From contig JBJOOR010000013.1 of NCBI GenBank assembly GCA_046051225.1, forward strand, positions 1-64,000: DNA of 64,000 nt. Reading direction: 5' to 3'. Every line of letters begins with the position of its first letter. Within the stretch, counting starts at the first letter, position 1. Below, piece by piece: positions 42,034 to 51,667 of this stretch. This DNA comes from CAIODY01 sp046051225. GTDB lineage: Bacteria; Bacteroidota; Bacteroidia; Chitinophagales; CAIODY01. The translations under genes and the position numbers were made by a program. The notes under the pieces were generated by a model, which saw only the letters and a list, made by a program, of their open reading frames with translations, was not told the DNA's origin and searched no databases.

Positions 42034-42387
42034 TTATTTTTTTGAGTTGACTTTTGATGAAACAATTATTTTGTTCAAGATTCTAATTATTTCTTCGATT
42101 TCATTTTTCAAAGTTGAATCAAAATCATAAGATTTATTGGCTTCGCAAAGTATTAACCAATACATGGTTTCGTGTGCTTCTTTAGCGGCAATTTTTAGTT
42201 TGTGAATAAAGTCGAGTCGACTTTCTGCGTTTTGCGATTCAAAAACATTAGCACCAATGCTTGTAGCCGAACGCAACAACTGACGGGCGATTACGTATTT
42301 CTTTTTATCTTCTAATCGTTCGCAATATTGAATAATATGGTTCGAAAAAGCAATAGTTTTTTGAATAATTAAATTTCCTTCAATCAT
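42034..42387 (-). CDS. Four-helix-bundle protein (23S rRNA intervening-sequence protein family)
   Basis: A 117-residue protein of the S23/IVP four-helix-bundle family. Diagnostic segments are the central RQLLRSATSIGANVFE and FIHKLKIAAKEAHETMYWLIL, followed by EEIIRILNKIIVSSK. The family is named for genes inside rRNA intervening sequences, but stand-alone copies are widespread in Bacteroidota and of unknown function. The ATG at 42387 is preferred to an upstream TTG. Here it lies between purC and a carboxyltransferase gene, with no rRNA nearby. Confidence 0.92.
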   Translation of the reverse strand: MIEGNLIIQKTIAFSNHIIQYCERLEDKKKYVIARQLLRSATSIGANVFESQNAESRLDFIHKLKIAAKEAHETMYWLILCEANKSYDFDSTLKNEIEEIIRILNKIIVSSKVNSKK

Positions 42388-42414
42388 TTTGTAGTGTATT
42401 TTCAATTTTCATAT

Positions 42415-43335
42415 TTACACATTTACAAATTGCCTCATTACTGCTTTCACAATTTCTTCCTCACTTTTTTCTTCTTCTCTCACAAATTTTTTGCCCGTAA
42501 CTTTTTCATACAATTCAATGTATCGTTCGCTGATTTCTAAAATCCATTGCGTACCCATCTTTGGAATTTCTTGTCCTTCTTTGCCCTGAAAACCCCATGT
42601 CATCAGCCATTCACGAACAAACTCTTTTGATAATTGCTTTTGTGGCTCACCTTTTTTTTGTCTTTTTTCATAACCATCTGCATAAAAATATCTGCTGCTA
42701 TCGGGTGTATGAATTTCATCAATCAAAGTGATAATTCCATTTCGTTTTCCAAATTCATATTTCGTATCCACCAATATCAAACCTTGTGCAGCAGCCATTT
42801 CGCAGCCACGTTGATATAATGCTAAAGTTATTCTTTCCAATTCTTCATATTCATTTTTGCGCACTAAATTTTTGGAAATAATTTCTTCTCTCGAAATATC
42901 TTCATCATGCCCTTCATGCGCTTTGGTAGTTGGTGTGATGATTGGGGTTGGTAATTTATCATTCTCTTTCAAACCTTCGGGCAATTTCACTCCACACAAT
43001 TCTCTTAATCCACTTTTGTAAGTTCGCCAAGCATGACCTGCCAAGTAGCCACGGACAACCATTTCAACAGGATACGTTTCGCATTTATAACCAATTGAAA
43101 CATTGGGTAATGGTGAAGCAATTAACCAATTAGGTACAATATCTTTTGTAGCGTTTAAAAAATGTGCAGCAGTTTGATTAAGCACCGAACCCTTGTGTGG
43201 TATGGGTTTAGGCAATACTACATCAAAAGCGGAAATACGATTGCTGGCAATCATCACTAATTTATCATCGCCAATGCTATACACATCGCGAACTTTGCCT
43301 TTGTAAAAATTTGTTTGATTGGGAAATTGAAGCAT
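42415..43335 (-). CDS. purC: Phosphoribosylaminoimidazole-succinocarboxamide synthase
   Basis: Catalyses the SAICAR step of purine synthesis. Motifs include FYKGKVRDVYSIGDDKLVMI, SNRISAFDVVLPKPIPHKG, VVRGYLAGHAWRTYKSG, and the later LVDTKYEFG. The length of 306 residues matches the longer purC type in Bacteroidota and fungi. No other purine gene is adjacent. The four-helix-bundle gene follows after 27 bp on the same strand, and the lipoprotein gene lies just upstream (3 bp). Confidence 0.96.
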   Translation of the reverse strand: MLQFPNQTNFYKGKVRDVYSIGDDKLVMIASNRISAFDVVLPKPIPHKGSVLNQTAAHFLNATKDIVPNWLIASPLPNVSIGYKCETYPVEMVVRGYLAGHAWRTYKSGLRELCGVKLPEGLKENDKLPTPIITPTTKAHEGHDEDISREEIISKNLVRKNEYEELERITLALYQRGCEMAAAQGLILVDTKYEFGKRNGIITLIDEIHTPDSSRYFYADGYEKRQKKGEPQKQLSKEFVREWLMTWGFQGKEGQEIPKMGTQWILEISERYIELYEKVTGKKFVREEEKSEEEIVKAVMRQFVNV

Positions 43336-43338
43336 GAA

Positions 43339-43878
43339 TTATTTTTGGTTGATTTTTGTTTTCAAATATTTAAGAGTGATTTTTCTTAGTTGCAAATCGT
43401 AATAATTTAGCAATGAAATTACAACGGAATTAGGAACAGTAAAATTATTTTTTATCCAATCATTATCACGGAAATTTGTATTGACAATACTTTCGGAAGG
43501 AATCTTGCTTTTCATTTTTTGAAAATAACTTTCCATCAATATTAAATTCGTCTGATGATTAGTAATTACTTTAAAATTATTTTGTGGATTTGAAATTGAA
43601 TCAAACTCAATCGGTATTAATTTAATTTCTAAATCTACACTTATAAATTCATTATGAATACTATCAATTTCTTTTTTTAATGCAGAAGTAGCATTCTTAT
43701 TATCAAGTATTTCTTTATAAACAATGGCAATGCTGTCAGGAGTTGCGTTAGCCAATATTTGATGAAGATGGTCATTAGTAGATTCAAAACTTTCATACCA
43801 CTTCGCATCTTTTTTTTGTTGGCATGAAATTAAGAAGAGAAAACTAAAATAAACAAAAAAGAAAATATTTTTTTTCAT
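43339..43878 (-). CDS. Predicted lipoprotein, unknown function
   Basis: The signal MKKNIFFFVYFSFLFLISC ends in a lipobox (LISC, Cys19). The mature ~160 residues look largely helical in the first half (WYESFESTNDHLHQILANATPDSIAIVYKEILDN) and carry no recognised domain. It lies only 3 bp upstream of purC on the same strand, so the two are probably cotranscribed, though their functions need not be related. Confidence 0.65.
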   Translation of the reverse strand: MKKNIFFFVYFSFLFLISCQQKKDAKWYESFESTNDHLHQILANATPDSIAIVYKEILDNKNATSALKKEIDSIHNEFISVDLEIKLIPIEFDSISNPQNNFKVITNHQTNLILMESYFQKMKSKIPSESIVNTNFRDNDWIKNNFTVPNSVVISLLNYYDLQLRKITLKYLKTKINQK

Positions 43879-43931
43879 GATGAAAAATTTTGAACGGCGA
43901 ATTTCGTAAACAAAAAATAAAATCGAAAGAT

Positions 43932-44417
43932 TTACTTCAAATCTTTTGTGCCAAAACTTAATGGCAATAAATCACTCACACTTTCTAATGAATAAATAGT
44001 ATCGCCCTCCCCTTTCAATAAAATTTTTATTGCACCATTATTGTTTTGCTCTTTTTCTAATAATGTTTGTCGACATGTACCACATGGCGAAACTGGCTCT
44101 AATGTTGGTTTATTGAAGTTTTTAATCGTTACAGCAATTGTTTTAATTCGCTTGGCTGGGTAAATAGACGACACAGCAGCTAAAGCAACTCTTTCGGCAC
44201 ATAAACCAATTGGAAAACTTGCATTTTCTTGATTCGTTCCTGTTACCATATTTCCATCTTCCATCAATATGGCAGCGCCTACATGAAAATGAGAATATGG
44301 TGCATAGGCTTCAGGAAGCACAGCCATGGCTTTGTTCATTAAATGGCGTTCGGTTTCATCAAGCTCATGAATACTACTATATACTTTAAAACAAGTTTCA
44401 AATTTAATTTCCTTCAT
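43932..44417 (-). CDS. cdd: Cytidine deaminase
   Basis: Deaminates cytidine and deoxycytidine to the uridine forms in pyrimidine salvage. The zinc site is complete: Cys73 with catalytic Glu75 (CAERVAL) and Cys112/Cys115 (PCGTCRQ). The N-terminal AYAPYSHFHVGAAILMEDG is typical. The length of 161 residues is slightly longer than the ~130-residue tetrameric type because of an N-terminal extension (MKEIKFETCFKVYSSIHELD) often seen in Bacteroidota. It is divergent from the saccharopine-dehydrogenase-like gene. Confidence 0.95.
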   Translation of the reverse strand: MKEIKFETCFKVYSSIHELDETERHLMNKAMAVLPEAYAPYSHFHVGAAILMEDGNMVTGTNQENASFPIGLCAERVALAAVSSIYPAKRIKTIAVTIKNFNKPTLEPVSPCGTCRQTLLEKEQNNNGAIKILLKGEGDTIYSLESVSDLLPLSFGTKDLK

Positions 44418-44483
44418 CGTTGTTATTAATTGTTGAATTCAAATATACATAAACTGTAAAATCTTTCTCAACTTTACAGCGTT

Positions 44484-45833
44484 ATGAATTCAAAAATTAT
44501 TTTAATTATTGGTGCAGGAAAATCTGCCACTTATGCCATCGAATATTTGGCTACGCAATGCGAAAAAGAAAATTGGAAATTGATAGTAGCTGATGCTGAT
44601 TTACAAACTGCAAAACAAAAAATTTCAGGGTTTAAAAATTGCGAAGCCAAGCAATTAGATATTAATTACGAAAGCGAAAGAAGTGTATTAATTCAACAAG
44701 CAGATTTGGTTGTAAGCATGATGCCACCTGCATTTCATAGCTTAGTGTTGCACGATTGTTTGAAACATAAAAAGCATTTTACCAATGCAAGTTATGTAAC
44801 GCCCGAAATGAAATTATTGAACGATGAGTTCAAAAAAAATAACTTAATTGTATTGTGTGAAATGGGTTTAGACCCTGGCATCGACCACATGAGCGCCATG
44901 CAAACTATTCATCGTTTCGAAAAAGAAAATTTCGAATTAACATCTTTCAAAAGCTATTGTGGTGGCTTAGTTGCACCCGAAAGCGATAATAATCCATGGC
45001 ATTATAAATTTAGTTGGAATCCTCGAAATGTAATTCTTGCAGGGCAAAGCACAGCCCAATATTTGCATAATGGCAAAGTAAGTTACATTCCATACAATAG
45101 ATTATTTAGCAATATCGAAACCATTAAAATTAAAGGCTATGGCGAATTTGAGGCTTATGCCAACAGAGATTCGTTGAGTTATATTGATACTTATAATTTG
45201 CCAAACGTAAATTATTTTTTACGTGGTACTTTGCGAAAAAAAGGTTTTTGCGAAAGTTGGAATGCATTAGTTCAATTAGGAATTACAGATGATACATACA
45301 CTGTAAACCATGATGGCAAAACAACTTGGAGAGAATTTATTCAATCGTATTTGAATACTAAAAGTGAATTTGTGCAACATGAAATATTGGATGAATTGAA
45401 AAACTATTTTGAAAATAAAAGAACAAATTGCCCTACGGTAATTAAAAATTTAGAGTCGTTAGATATTTTTAGTGATGATAAATTACCCTTACAAAATGCT
45501 TCGCCAGCGCAGCAATTACAACATTTGTTAGAGCAAAAATGGAAGATGGAATCAACCGATAAAGACATGATTGTGATGCAACATCAATTCATTTTTAAAA
45601 AATTAAATGAAACAAAAAAAGTTACCAGCACATTGGTAATGAAAGGCGAAAATCAAATTCATACAGCTATGGCAAAAACTGTTGGATTGCCTTTGGCTAT
45701 TGGTGCTGTATTGATTTTGAAAAATGAAATAAAGCAATATGGTGTGTTAATTCCAACTACCGAAAATATTTATAATCCTATTTTAAAAGATTTAGAAAAC
45801 TTTGGCGTTAATTTTATTGAAGAAGAAAAATGA
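44484..45833 (+). CDS. Saccharopine dehydrogenase-family oxidoreductase
   Basis: A cytoplasmic NAD(P)-dependent enzyme. The Rossmann motif LIIGAGKSATYAIEYLA is at the N-terminus, followed by VVSMMPPAFHSLVLHDCLKHKKHFTNASYV, the central EMGLDPGIDHMSAM, and a C-terminal substrate domain containing KSYCGGLVAPESDNNPWHYKFSWNP in two parts. The closest known enzymes are saccharopine and carboxynorspermidine dehydrogenases, so lysine or polyamine chemistry is plausible. Its stop overlaps the murF start by 4 bp (ATGA), indicating translational coupling. Confidence 0.85.
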   Translation: MNSKIILIIGAGKSATYAIEYLATQCEKENWKLIVADADLQTAKQKISGFKNCEAKQLDINYESERSVLIQQADLVVSMMPPAFHSLVLHDCLKHKKHFTNASYVTPEMKLLNDEFKKNNLIVLCEMGLDPGIDHMSAMQTIHRFEKENFELTSFKSYCGGLVAPESDNNPWHYKFSWNPRNVILAGQSTAQYLHNGKVSYIPYNRLFSNIETIKIKGYGEFEAYANRDSLSYIDTYNLPNVNYFLRGTLRKKGFCESWNALVQLGITDDTYTVNHDGKTTWREFIQSYLNTKSEFVQHEILDELKNYFENKRTNCPTVIKNLESLDIFSDDKLPLQNASPAQQLQHLLEQKWKMESTDKDMIVMQHQFIFKKLNETKKVTSTLVMKGENQIHTAMAKTVGLPLAIGAVLILKNEIKQYGVLIPTTENIYNPILKDLENFGVNFIEEEK

Positions 45834-47119
45834 CAATAGAAAATCTGTATAAAATATTCATTCAGCAACAACAAAATTTTACCACTGATACCAGAAAAAT
45901 TGAAAGTGGTTCAATTTTTTTTGCGTTGAAAGGAGCAAATTTTAATGGTAACGAATTTGCCGAAAAAGCTTTAGAATTAGGTGCTTCGTATGTGGTGATT
46001 GATGAAAAACAATTGGCGAAAAATGAAAAATTTATTTTGGTTGATGATGTTTTAACTACACTTCAACAGCTTGCAACCTATCATCGGCAACAATTTAAAA
46101 TTCCTGTTTTATGCATCGGTGGTTCGAATGGAAAAACAACTACTAAAGAATTAATTTCAAAAGTTTTAGCCGAAAAATTTAAAGTACATACCACTGCTGG
46201 TAATTTCAATAATCATATTGGTGTACCTATCACATTGCTCAAAATGCCTTTAGATAGTGAGTTTGCAGTAATTGAAATTGGAGCAAATCATTTGTTAGAA
46301 ACAAAATTTTTGTGTGAAATAGCCCAACCCAATTTTGGTTTAATTACTAATAATGGCAAAGACCATTTAGAAGGTTTTGGCGATATGGAAGGCGTAAAAA
46401 AAGCAAATGCCGAATTATACGATTTCCTTAAAACTATTGATGGTACTGCATTTGTAAACGCTGGCGATATTGATTTAAAATCGGCATCGGTTAGTTTGCA
46501 ACAATTATTTTACAGCGATAATTTACAAGTGGGATGTTTTGGTTCAATCGAAAATTCATTTCCACTTTTAAAAGCAAAAATTAAAATCAATAGTGCTGAA
46601 TTTCAAATTCAATCGCAACTAAATGGCAATTATAATTTGATAAATATGGTAGCAGCAGCGGCTGTGGGCAGCTATTTCGGCGTTTCAAACGAACAAATTA
46701 AAAGCGCAGTTGAAAATTATAAACCTGCTAATAATCGTTCGCAATTGATTGAAAAAAATGGCAATCATTTTATTGTTGATTGTTATAATGCAAATCCAAG
46801 CAGCATGAAATTAGCGATTGAAAGTTTTGCCGAAATGCCTGTTAAAAACAAAATTGCCATTGTAGGCGATATGTTTGAATTAGGTAATCACAGTGAGTTT
46901 GAACATCATCAAATTGCTAATCAACTAAATAATTTATCTTTTGAAAAAGTGATTATTGTAGGTAAAGAATTTGCAAAATTGAAAAACGAATTCAACCATT
47001 TTGTTTCATTTGAAACAACTGCCGAATTAAAAAAGTGGATGAGTGAACAACAATTCACTAATCACACTTTTTTATTAAAAGCCTCAAGAGGTATGGCTTT
47101 AGAGAAATTGTTAGATTAA
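45830..47119 (+). CDS. murF: UDP-N-acetylmuramoyl-tripeptide--D-alanyl-D-alanine ligase
   Basis: Adds D-Ala-D-Ala to the UDP-MurNAc tripeptide in peptidoglycan synthesis. The Mur-ligase P-loop GGSNGKTTTKELI is near residue 97, followed by NFNNHIGVPITLL, EIGANHLLE, YNANPSSMKLAI and the C-terminal IVGDMFELG. The length of 429 residues fits. It lies outside the usual mur/dcw cluster and is coupled to the saccharopine-dehydrogenase-like gene by an ATGA overlap. Convergent thiH ends 5 bp downstream. Confidence 0.96.
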   Translation: MTIENLYKIFIQQQQNFTTDTRKIESGSIFFALKGANFNGNEFAEKALELGASYVVIDEKQLAKNEKFILVDDVLTTLQQLATYHRQQFKIPVLCIGGSNGKTTTKELISKVLAEKFKVHTTAGNFNNHIGVPITLLKMPLDSEFAVIEIGANHLLETKFLCEIAQPNFGLITNNGKDHLEGFGDMEGVKKANAELYDFLKTIDGTAFVNAGDIDLKSASVSLQQLFYSDNLQVGCFGSIENSFPLLKAKIKINSAEFQIQSQLNGNYNLINMVAAAAVGSYFGVSNEQIKSAVENYKPANNRSQLIEKNGNHFIVDCYNANPSSMKLAIESFAEMPVKNKIAIVGDMFELGNHSEFEHHQIANQLNNLSFEKVIIVGKEFAKLKNEFNHFVSFETTAELKKWMSEQQFTNHTFLLKASRGMALEKLLD

Positions 47120-47124
47120 CTTAT

Positions 47125-48234
47125 TTATGCATTTTGAAACCAATCTTTCCAAACCACTTCATAGCCTCCTTGCTTAATTACCCGTTCAACTTGTTGTGGT
47201 GTTCGGCTATCATCAATTATAAATTGCTCTAAAGCTTCAGAGTTTATCGCATATCCACCTGGTTCGGTTTTACTGCCAGCACTCATTGTAGTAATTCCAA
47301 TTTTAAAAGCATTATCTCTAAATTTCATGCTTTCTCTTGTGCTTAAACTCAACTCGATATTTTCATTGAAAATTCGGTAAGCACAAATTAATTGAGCTAA
47401 ATCTTTTTCATCCATTACTACATTTGGCTGAAAGCAACTTTCATTAGGTCTTATTCTTGGAAATGAAATAGAATATTTGGTTTGCCAGTATTTTTTTTCT
47501 AAATAATTTAAATGCAGAGCTGTAAAAAATGAATCAGTTCGCCAATCTTCCAACCCTAATAATACACCCAATCCAATTTTATGAATACCTGCCTTCCCCA
47601 CTCTATCGGGCGTTTCGAGGCGATAATCAAAATTTGATTTTTTACCTTTTGGGTGATAATTTTTGTAGTTGGCTTTATGATAGGTTTCTTGATAAACTAA
47701 AACTGCATATACATCGGCTTGATGCAATTGCTCATATTCATATTGCTCTAAAGGTTGCACTTCTATAGAAATATTTGCAAAATATTGCTTTGCAATTTTA
47801 ATAGCCTTTATAAAATAATCAATATTCACGGTTTGATTGGCTTCGCCTGTTACAATTAAAACATGGTCGAATCCTAATGTTTTAATAGCTTCAAATTCCT
47901 GATGCATTTGCTTTTCCGTAAGCGTTAATCTGTTCACTTTATTATCGAAACTAAAGCCACAATAGGTGCAAATATTTTGACATTCATTACTTAAATAAAC
48001 AGGAGCATACATTTGAATTGTATTACCAAATCGCTTTTTGGTAAGCTGATTGCTTAATAGAGCCATATCATTTAAATATGGTTTTGCAGCAGGCGAAATC
48101 ATGGCCATAAAATCTTGCAAAGTGCCATTGCCAGCATGTCGCAAAGCCACCTCAACATCTGTACTTGTTTTTTGCAGAATAGATGAAGCAACTTCATCCC
48201 AACTATAGCTATCAAAAATTGTTTGAAAATTCAT
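47125..48234 (-). CDS. thiH: 2-iminoacetate synthase (tyrosine lyase)
   Basis: A radical-SAM enzyme that splits tyrosine to give dehydroglycine for the thiamine thiazole ring. The cluster motif is Cys85, Cys89, Cys92 (CQNICTYC). The N-terminal VEVALRHAGNGTLQDFMAMISPAA and the C-terminal MSAGSKTEPGGYA match ThiH. The length of 369 residues is standard. It stands alone: thiC, thiG, thiS and thiE are absent nearby, and no TPP riboswitch signature is apparent in the 142-bp upstream gap. Confidence 0.94.
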   Translation of the reverse strand: MNFQTIFDSYSWDEVASSILQKTSTDVEVALRHAGNGTLQDFMAMISPAAKPYLNDMALLSNQLTKKRFGNTIQMYAPVYLSNECQNICTYCGFSFDNKVNRLTLTEKQMHQEFEAIKTLGFDHVLIVTGEANQTVNIDYFIKAIKIAKQYFANISIEVQPLEQYEYEQLHQADVYAVLVYQETYHKANYKNYHPKGKKSNFDYRLETPDRVGKAGIHKIGLGVLLGLEDWRTDSFFTALHLNYLEKKYWQTKYSISFPRIRPNESCFQPNVVMDEKDLAQLICAYRIFNENIELSLSTRESMKFRDNAFKIGITTMSAGSKTEPGGYAINSEALEQFIIDDSRTPQQVERVIKQGGYEVVWKDWFQNA

Positions 48235-48376
48235 ATCTAATTATTACAACAAAGGTACATTGAATTAAGTTTGAAAATTAAAAGTTCTTTTCAATTATAT
48301 ACATTCAATATTAATTTTAAGAATGCAACATATTAGTTAAAAAGATAGTCCTTATATTTACCAAACTTAAAACTTT

Positions 48377-51300
48377 ATGAAACCAATTTTTCTACTTTTA
48401 TTTTGCTTGATACTAGCAAAAATATCGTTTGCCACTATTACTGTTGATTCGGTAAAAACTAAAACCAATACTTGCTATAATAATGGAATGGTAAAAATAT
48501 TTGCCTCGGGCAATCATGCACCATTTTTTTATCGCTTGGTAAGTGGGCCTACTACAAGGCTTTTGCAAAGCAACGATACTTTTACATCGTTGCCAAACGG
48601 AAATTATATAGTTCGTATTTACGATTCTAATTTTGATAGCACCCAAGCAACTTTTAGCATCATAGGAAATTATGTAGCGCCTAATTTTTTGCCTACCTTT
48701 CAAAGCCCAATATGCCAGAATGATTCGAATGGAATGATTTTCGGAAACCCAATTATTGGAACAGGAAATACGCCATATACTTGGACACTTACCAATCAAT
48801 CTACTGGTCGTGTTATCACTCAAAAAAATGATACTTTTCATAATATTTCAGTTGGAAATTATTTCTTAAAATTAACAGACTCATGCGCAAATTATTCAAC
48901 AAGATTTTTAACTGTAAATCGTCAACATAACACTTTATATATTCAAAGTGGTTCGGGACAAATGATTGCATGTAATACTTTAAAATTATCTTTTGGAATA
49001 TTGTTCAACAATGCATATCCTACTTCAATAAAAATTAAAACAAATTTTGGTATCAACAAACTCATTAATTTAAATGCGACCAATTATTCCTTTTTTCTTG
49101 ATACTTTTTACAATATATCCTACGGAGACAGAATTTTTGCAACTGTATATAATAATTGCAACGATAGTTCTTCAACCCTCTTTGTTATCCCTACCCCCTA
49201 CTTATACATCAATACTTTCCCATATTATCAATCATGTGCCTACAAAAATGATTTAAGTTTAAATATAAATGATATTTTATTTTTAAGCCCTCCCATCATC
49301 AGAAAAATAAAAAATATAACATCAGGTATAATATACAGTGATACACTTTTATACAACAATAATTATCAACCATTTACTTTAGTTTCTCCTTTAGTAAATG
49401 ATTCATTTGTTTATTCCGTTCAGGATGCTTGTGGCAAGAATTATATTCAAGCATTTAAGATTTCAGCACTTCAAATACCTCAATTAACTCATTATACAGT
49501 CATTTCCCCATCCGATTGTCTCGACTCAACTGCATCTGTTGAAATTTTGTCTTCGGGCTTTTGGTCAACTCCAGCTTTACAAATATTATTTGGTCCAAAA
49601 AATATACATAGTTCAAAAAAGAGATTTACATATTCTGATACATTATCATATATCGACACTTTTTTAATTCCCAATATTAACTATACATTCAGTTTCGGCT
49701 TCGGTTTGGCTAATTTGGGAATTGGGAAATACATTTACAAACTTTATGATACTTGTGGAAACCAAATAATTGATTCTTTCATTATTTCAGCAAATCAAGT
49801 TTCAGACTTCTTTTACAATTCGAGCTACACAAAAGGATGTATTATGCAAAATTCAATTTATTTGAATAGCAATTTTAGCTTCCCATTTAATATAAACAAA
49901 CTATATAGCAATCTATCTTTTTATAGCTCTAGCCTTAGTAGCTTAGACAGTGGAACATATTTAATTCAAGGAGTCTGGGGTAACAGTTCTGTTAATATGA
50001 TTTGTCAGAACAAAGTTTGTGCTTCTATATTTGATACGATTATTATCCCCCCATACATTTATCCATCTATTAGCCATGCCGAAGCTGCTTTATGCAATGG
50101 TCATTTAAAAATAGAATTAATACCCGATAGTTCAACAGGTGTAGCGCCGTATCAATATGAAATTATTTCGGGACCAACATTATTTCCTATTCAAACTTCT
50201 AGTATTTTTCAACTTACTAAGCCTGGTATTTATCAAGCCCGAATTAATGATACTTGTGGCAATGCAAGTGTGTATAGTTTTACGGTTGATACTACGTTTA
50301 AATTTTCAATATTTCAAAAAGGAAATTTATGTGGCAATGGTAAAGTAGTTTTTAAATGCACTTCTTCGCCCTATTTTTCTTACCATTGGAAAAAAGGAAA
50401 CACATTAGTAAACATTAGCGATTCGATAGTTTTCAATCCATTTACATTTGCCGATACGGGTTATTATTATGTAACCAAATACGTAAATTTTCATGGCTGT
50501 ATTGATTCAACTACCGAATTTATTTATCTGCAAAAATATTTTCATCAGGTTTTATCTCAAACTATTTGTTCGGACAATCATATAATATGGCGCAATAAAA
50601 TGCTTTATCAAACTGGTATTTATACTGATACCATAAAAAGTTTGAATGCATGTGATAGCCTTTACACCATGAATTTGAATGTTACTCCAATTACTTATTC
50701 AATAATCAATAAAACTATTTGCCAAGGTTCAAGTTATCAAATGCCTAACGGGCATTATATTTCAACCGCAGGGCTGTATTATGATACTACTTTAAACTAT
50801 CTACATTGCGATAGTATTATTTCAATATTCTTAACTGTAAACCATCCAAGCGGAAGTTCGAAAACAATTTCTATTTGCGAAAATGATAGCTATACTTTGC
50901 CCAATGGAAATGCGGTAAACACATCGGGCACATATACAGATACTTTAATCAATTATTTAAACTGCGATAGTATTGTAAAGACTTATTTAACTGTGCTTTC
51001 GGTAGATAGAAATACCATTACTGCATCTATTTGCGAAAGCGATAATTATATATTGCCAAATGGATTAAGCACCCATACAGCAGGTATATATATTGATACG
51101 TTTATGAATCAAGCTGGCTGCGATTCAATTATTACTACTCATTTAAGTGTATCTCAAAATCCGAATTTTTATTTTATACACGATACCACTTTGTGTTTGG
51201 GTAATCCAATCGTATTAAATGCCTATTTTCCTAATGCAACTTATTTATGGAATGATTCATCCACACAATCTAACAAAACAGTTTCGGCATCAGGTTTTTA

Positions 51301-51658
51301 TTTTGTAACCGTAACTGTACCACCTTGTAATACAGTAGTAAAAGGTGTTGTGGTAAATTATTTAGATTGCAGTTGCCGAATGATTTTACCCAACGGATTT
51401 ACACCAAACGGCGATGGAATAGATGATAAATTTTTACCTATATCAGCCTGCGATTTACAAACCAACAGTTATCAATTAAAAGTATTTAATAGATTAGGGC
51501 AAACCCTGTTTGCTACTACCGACATAACTATTGGATGGGATGGAACTTACAAAAATATATTGCAAGAAATGGGTACTTATATTTTCACTATTGAATGGTT
51601 AAACCCAACTACCAATAAAAAAGAAATGCTAAAAGGCGATATAAATTTGATTAGATAA
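48377..51658 (+). CDS. Large T9SS type B surface protein with tandem ~52-residue repeats
   Basis: Exported protein with signal peptide MKPIFLLLFCLILAKISFA. The first ~650 residues are beta-rich modules, several ending in a DxCGN-type motif (DACGKN, DTCGNQ, DTCGNA). An Ig-like unit follows. Then come four tandem repeats of 51-52 residues with the pattern IC....Y.LPNG......G.Y.DT..N...CDSII...LTV (about residues 729-925). A final Ig-like segment precedes the type B sorting domain (GFTPNGDGIDDKF...FNRLGQTLF...GWDGTY...KGDINLIR). It is a probable adhesin. Unlike the adhesin at 24009 it has no PorP/SprF gene beside it. Confidence 0.87.
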   Translation: MKPIFLLLFCLILAKISFATITVDSVKTKTNTCYNNGMVKIFASGNHAPFFYRLVSGPTTRLLQSNDTFTSLPNGNYIVRIYDSNFDSTQATFSIIGNYVAPNFLPTFQSPICQNDSNGMIFGNPIIGTGNTPYTWTLTNQSTGRVITQKNDTFHNISVGNYFLKLTDSCANYSTRFLTVNRQHNTLYIQSGSGQMIACNTLKLSFGILFNNAYPTSIKIKTNFGINKLINLNATNYSFFLDTFYNISYGDRIFATVYNNCNDSSSTLFVIPTPYLYINTFPYYQSCAYKNDLSLNINDILFLSPPIIRKIKNITSGIIYSDTLLYNNNYQPFTLVSPLVNDSFVYSVQDACGKNYIQAFKISALQIPQLTHYTVISPSDCLDSTASVEILSSGFWSTPALQILFGPKNIHSSKKRFTYSDTLSYIDTFLIPNINYTFSFGFGLANLGIGKYIYKLYDTCGNQIIDSFIISANQVSDFFYNSSYTKGCIMQNSIYLNSNFSFPFNINKLYSNLSFYSSSLSSLDSGTYLIQGVWGNSSVNMICQNKVCASIFDTIIIPPYIYPSISHAEAALCNGHLKIELIPDSSTGVAPYQYEIISGPTLFPIQTSSIFQLTKPGIYQARINDTCGNASVYSFTVDTTFKFSIFQKGNLCGNGKVVFKCTSSPYFSYHWKKGNTLVNISDSIVFNPFTFADTGYYYVTKYVNFHGCIDSTTEFIYLQKYFHQVLSQTICSDNHIIWRNKMLYQTGIYTDTIKSLNACDSLYTMNLNVTPITYSIINKTICQGSSYQMPNGHYISTAGLYYDTTLNYLHCDSIISIFLTVNHPSGSSKTISICENDSYTLPNGNAVNTSGTYTDTLINYLNCDSIVKTYLTVLSVDRNTITASICESDNYILPNGLSTHTAGIYIDTFMNQAGCDSIITTHLSVSQNPNFYFIHDTTLCLGNPIVLNAYFPNATYLWNDSSTQSNKTVSASGFYFVTVTVPPCNTVVKGVVVNYLDCSCRMILPNGFTPNGDGIDDKFLPISACDLQTNSYQLKVFNRLGQTLFATTDITIGWDGTYKNILQEMGTYIFTIEWLNPTTNKKEMLKGDINLIR
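50555..51150 (+). repeat. Four in-frame tandem repeats (153-156 bp) in the T9SS type B protein
   Basis: Repeats begin with the codons for IC at about 50564, 50717, 50873 and 51029; the spacing is 153, 156 and 156 bp. DNA identity is partial but the protein pattern is clear (Y.LPNG, G.Y.DT, CDSI). These are protein domain repeats, not a CRISPR. Confidence 0.8.
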
Positions 51659-51667
51659 AAATAATAT

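Noticed and set aside
48235..48376. A TPP riboswitch upstream of thiH.
   Set aside because: No CUGAGA-type thi-box core is visible in the 142-bp gap on the minus strand.
50555..51150. Regularly spaced repeats that could resemble a CRISPR array.
   Set aside because: Units are 153-156 bp, in frame and conserved at protein level inside a large surface protein; there are no cas genes and no short direct repeats.
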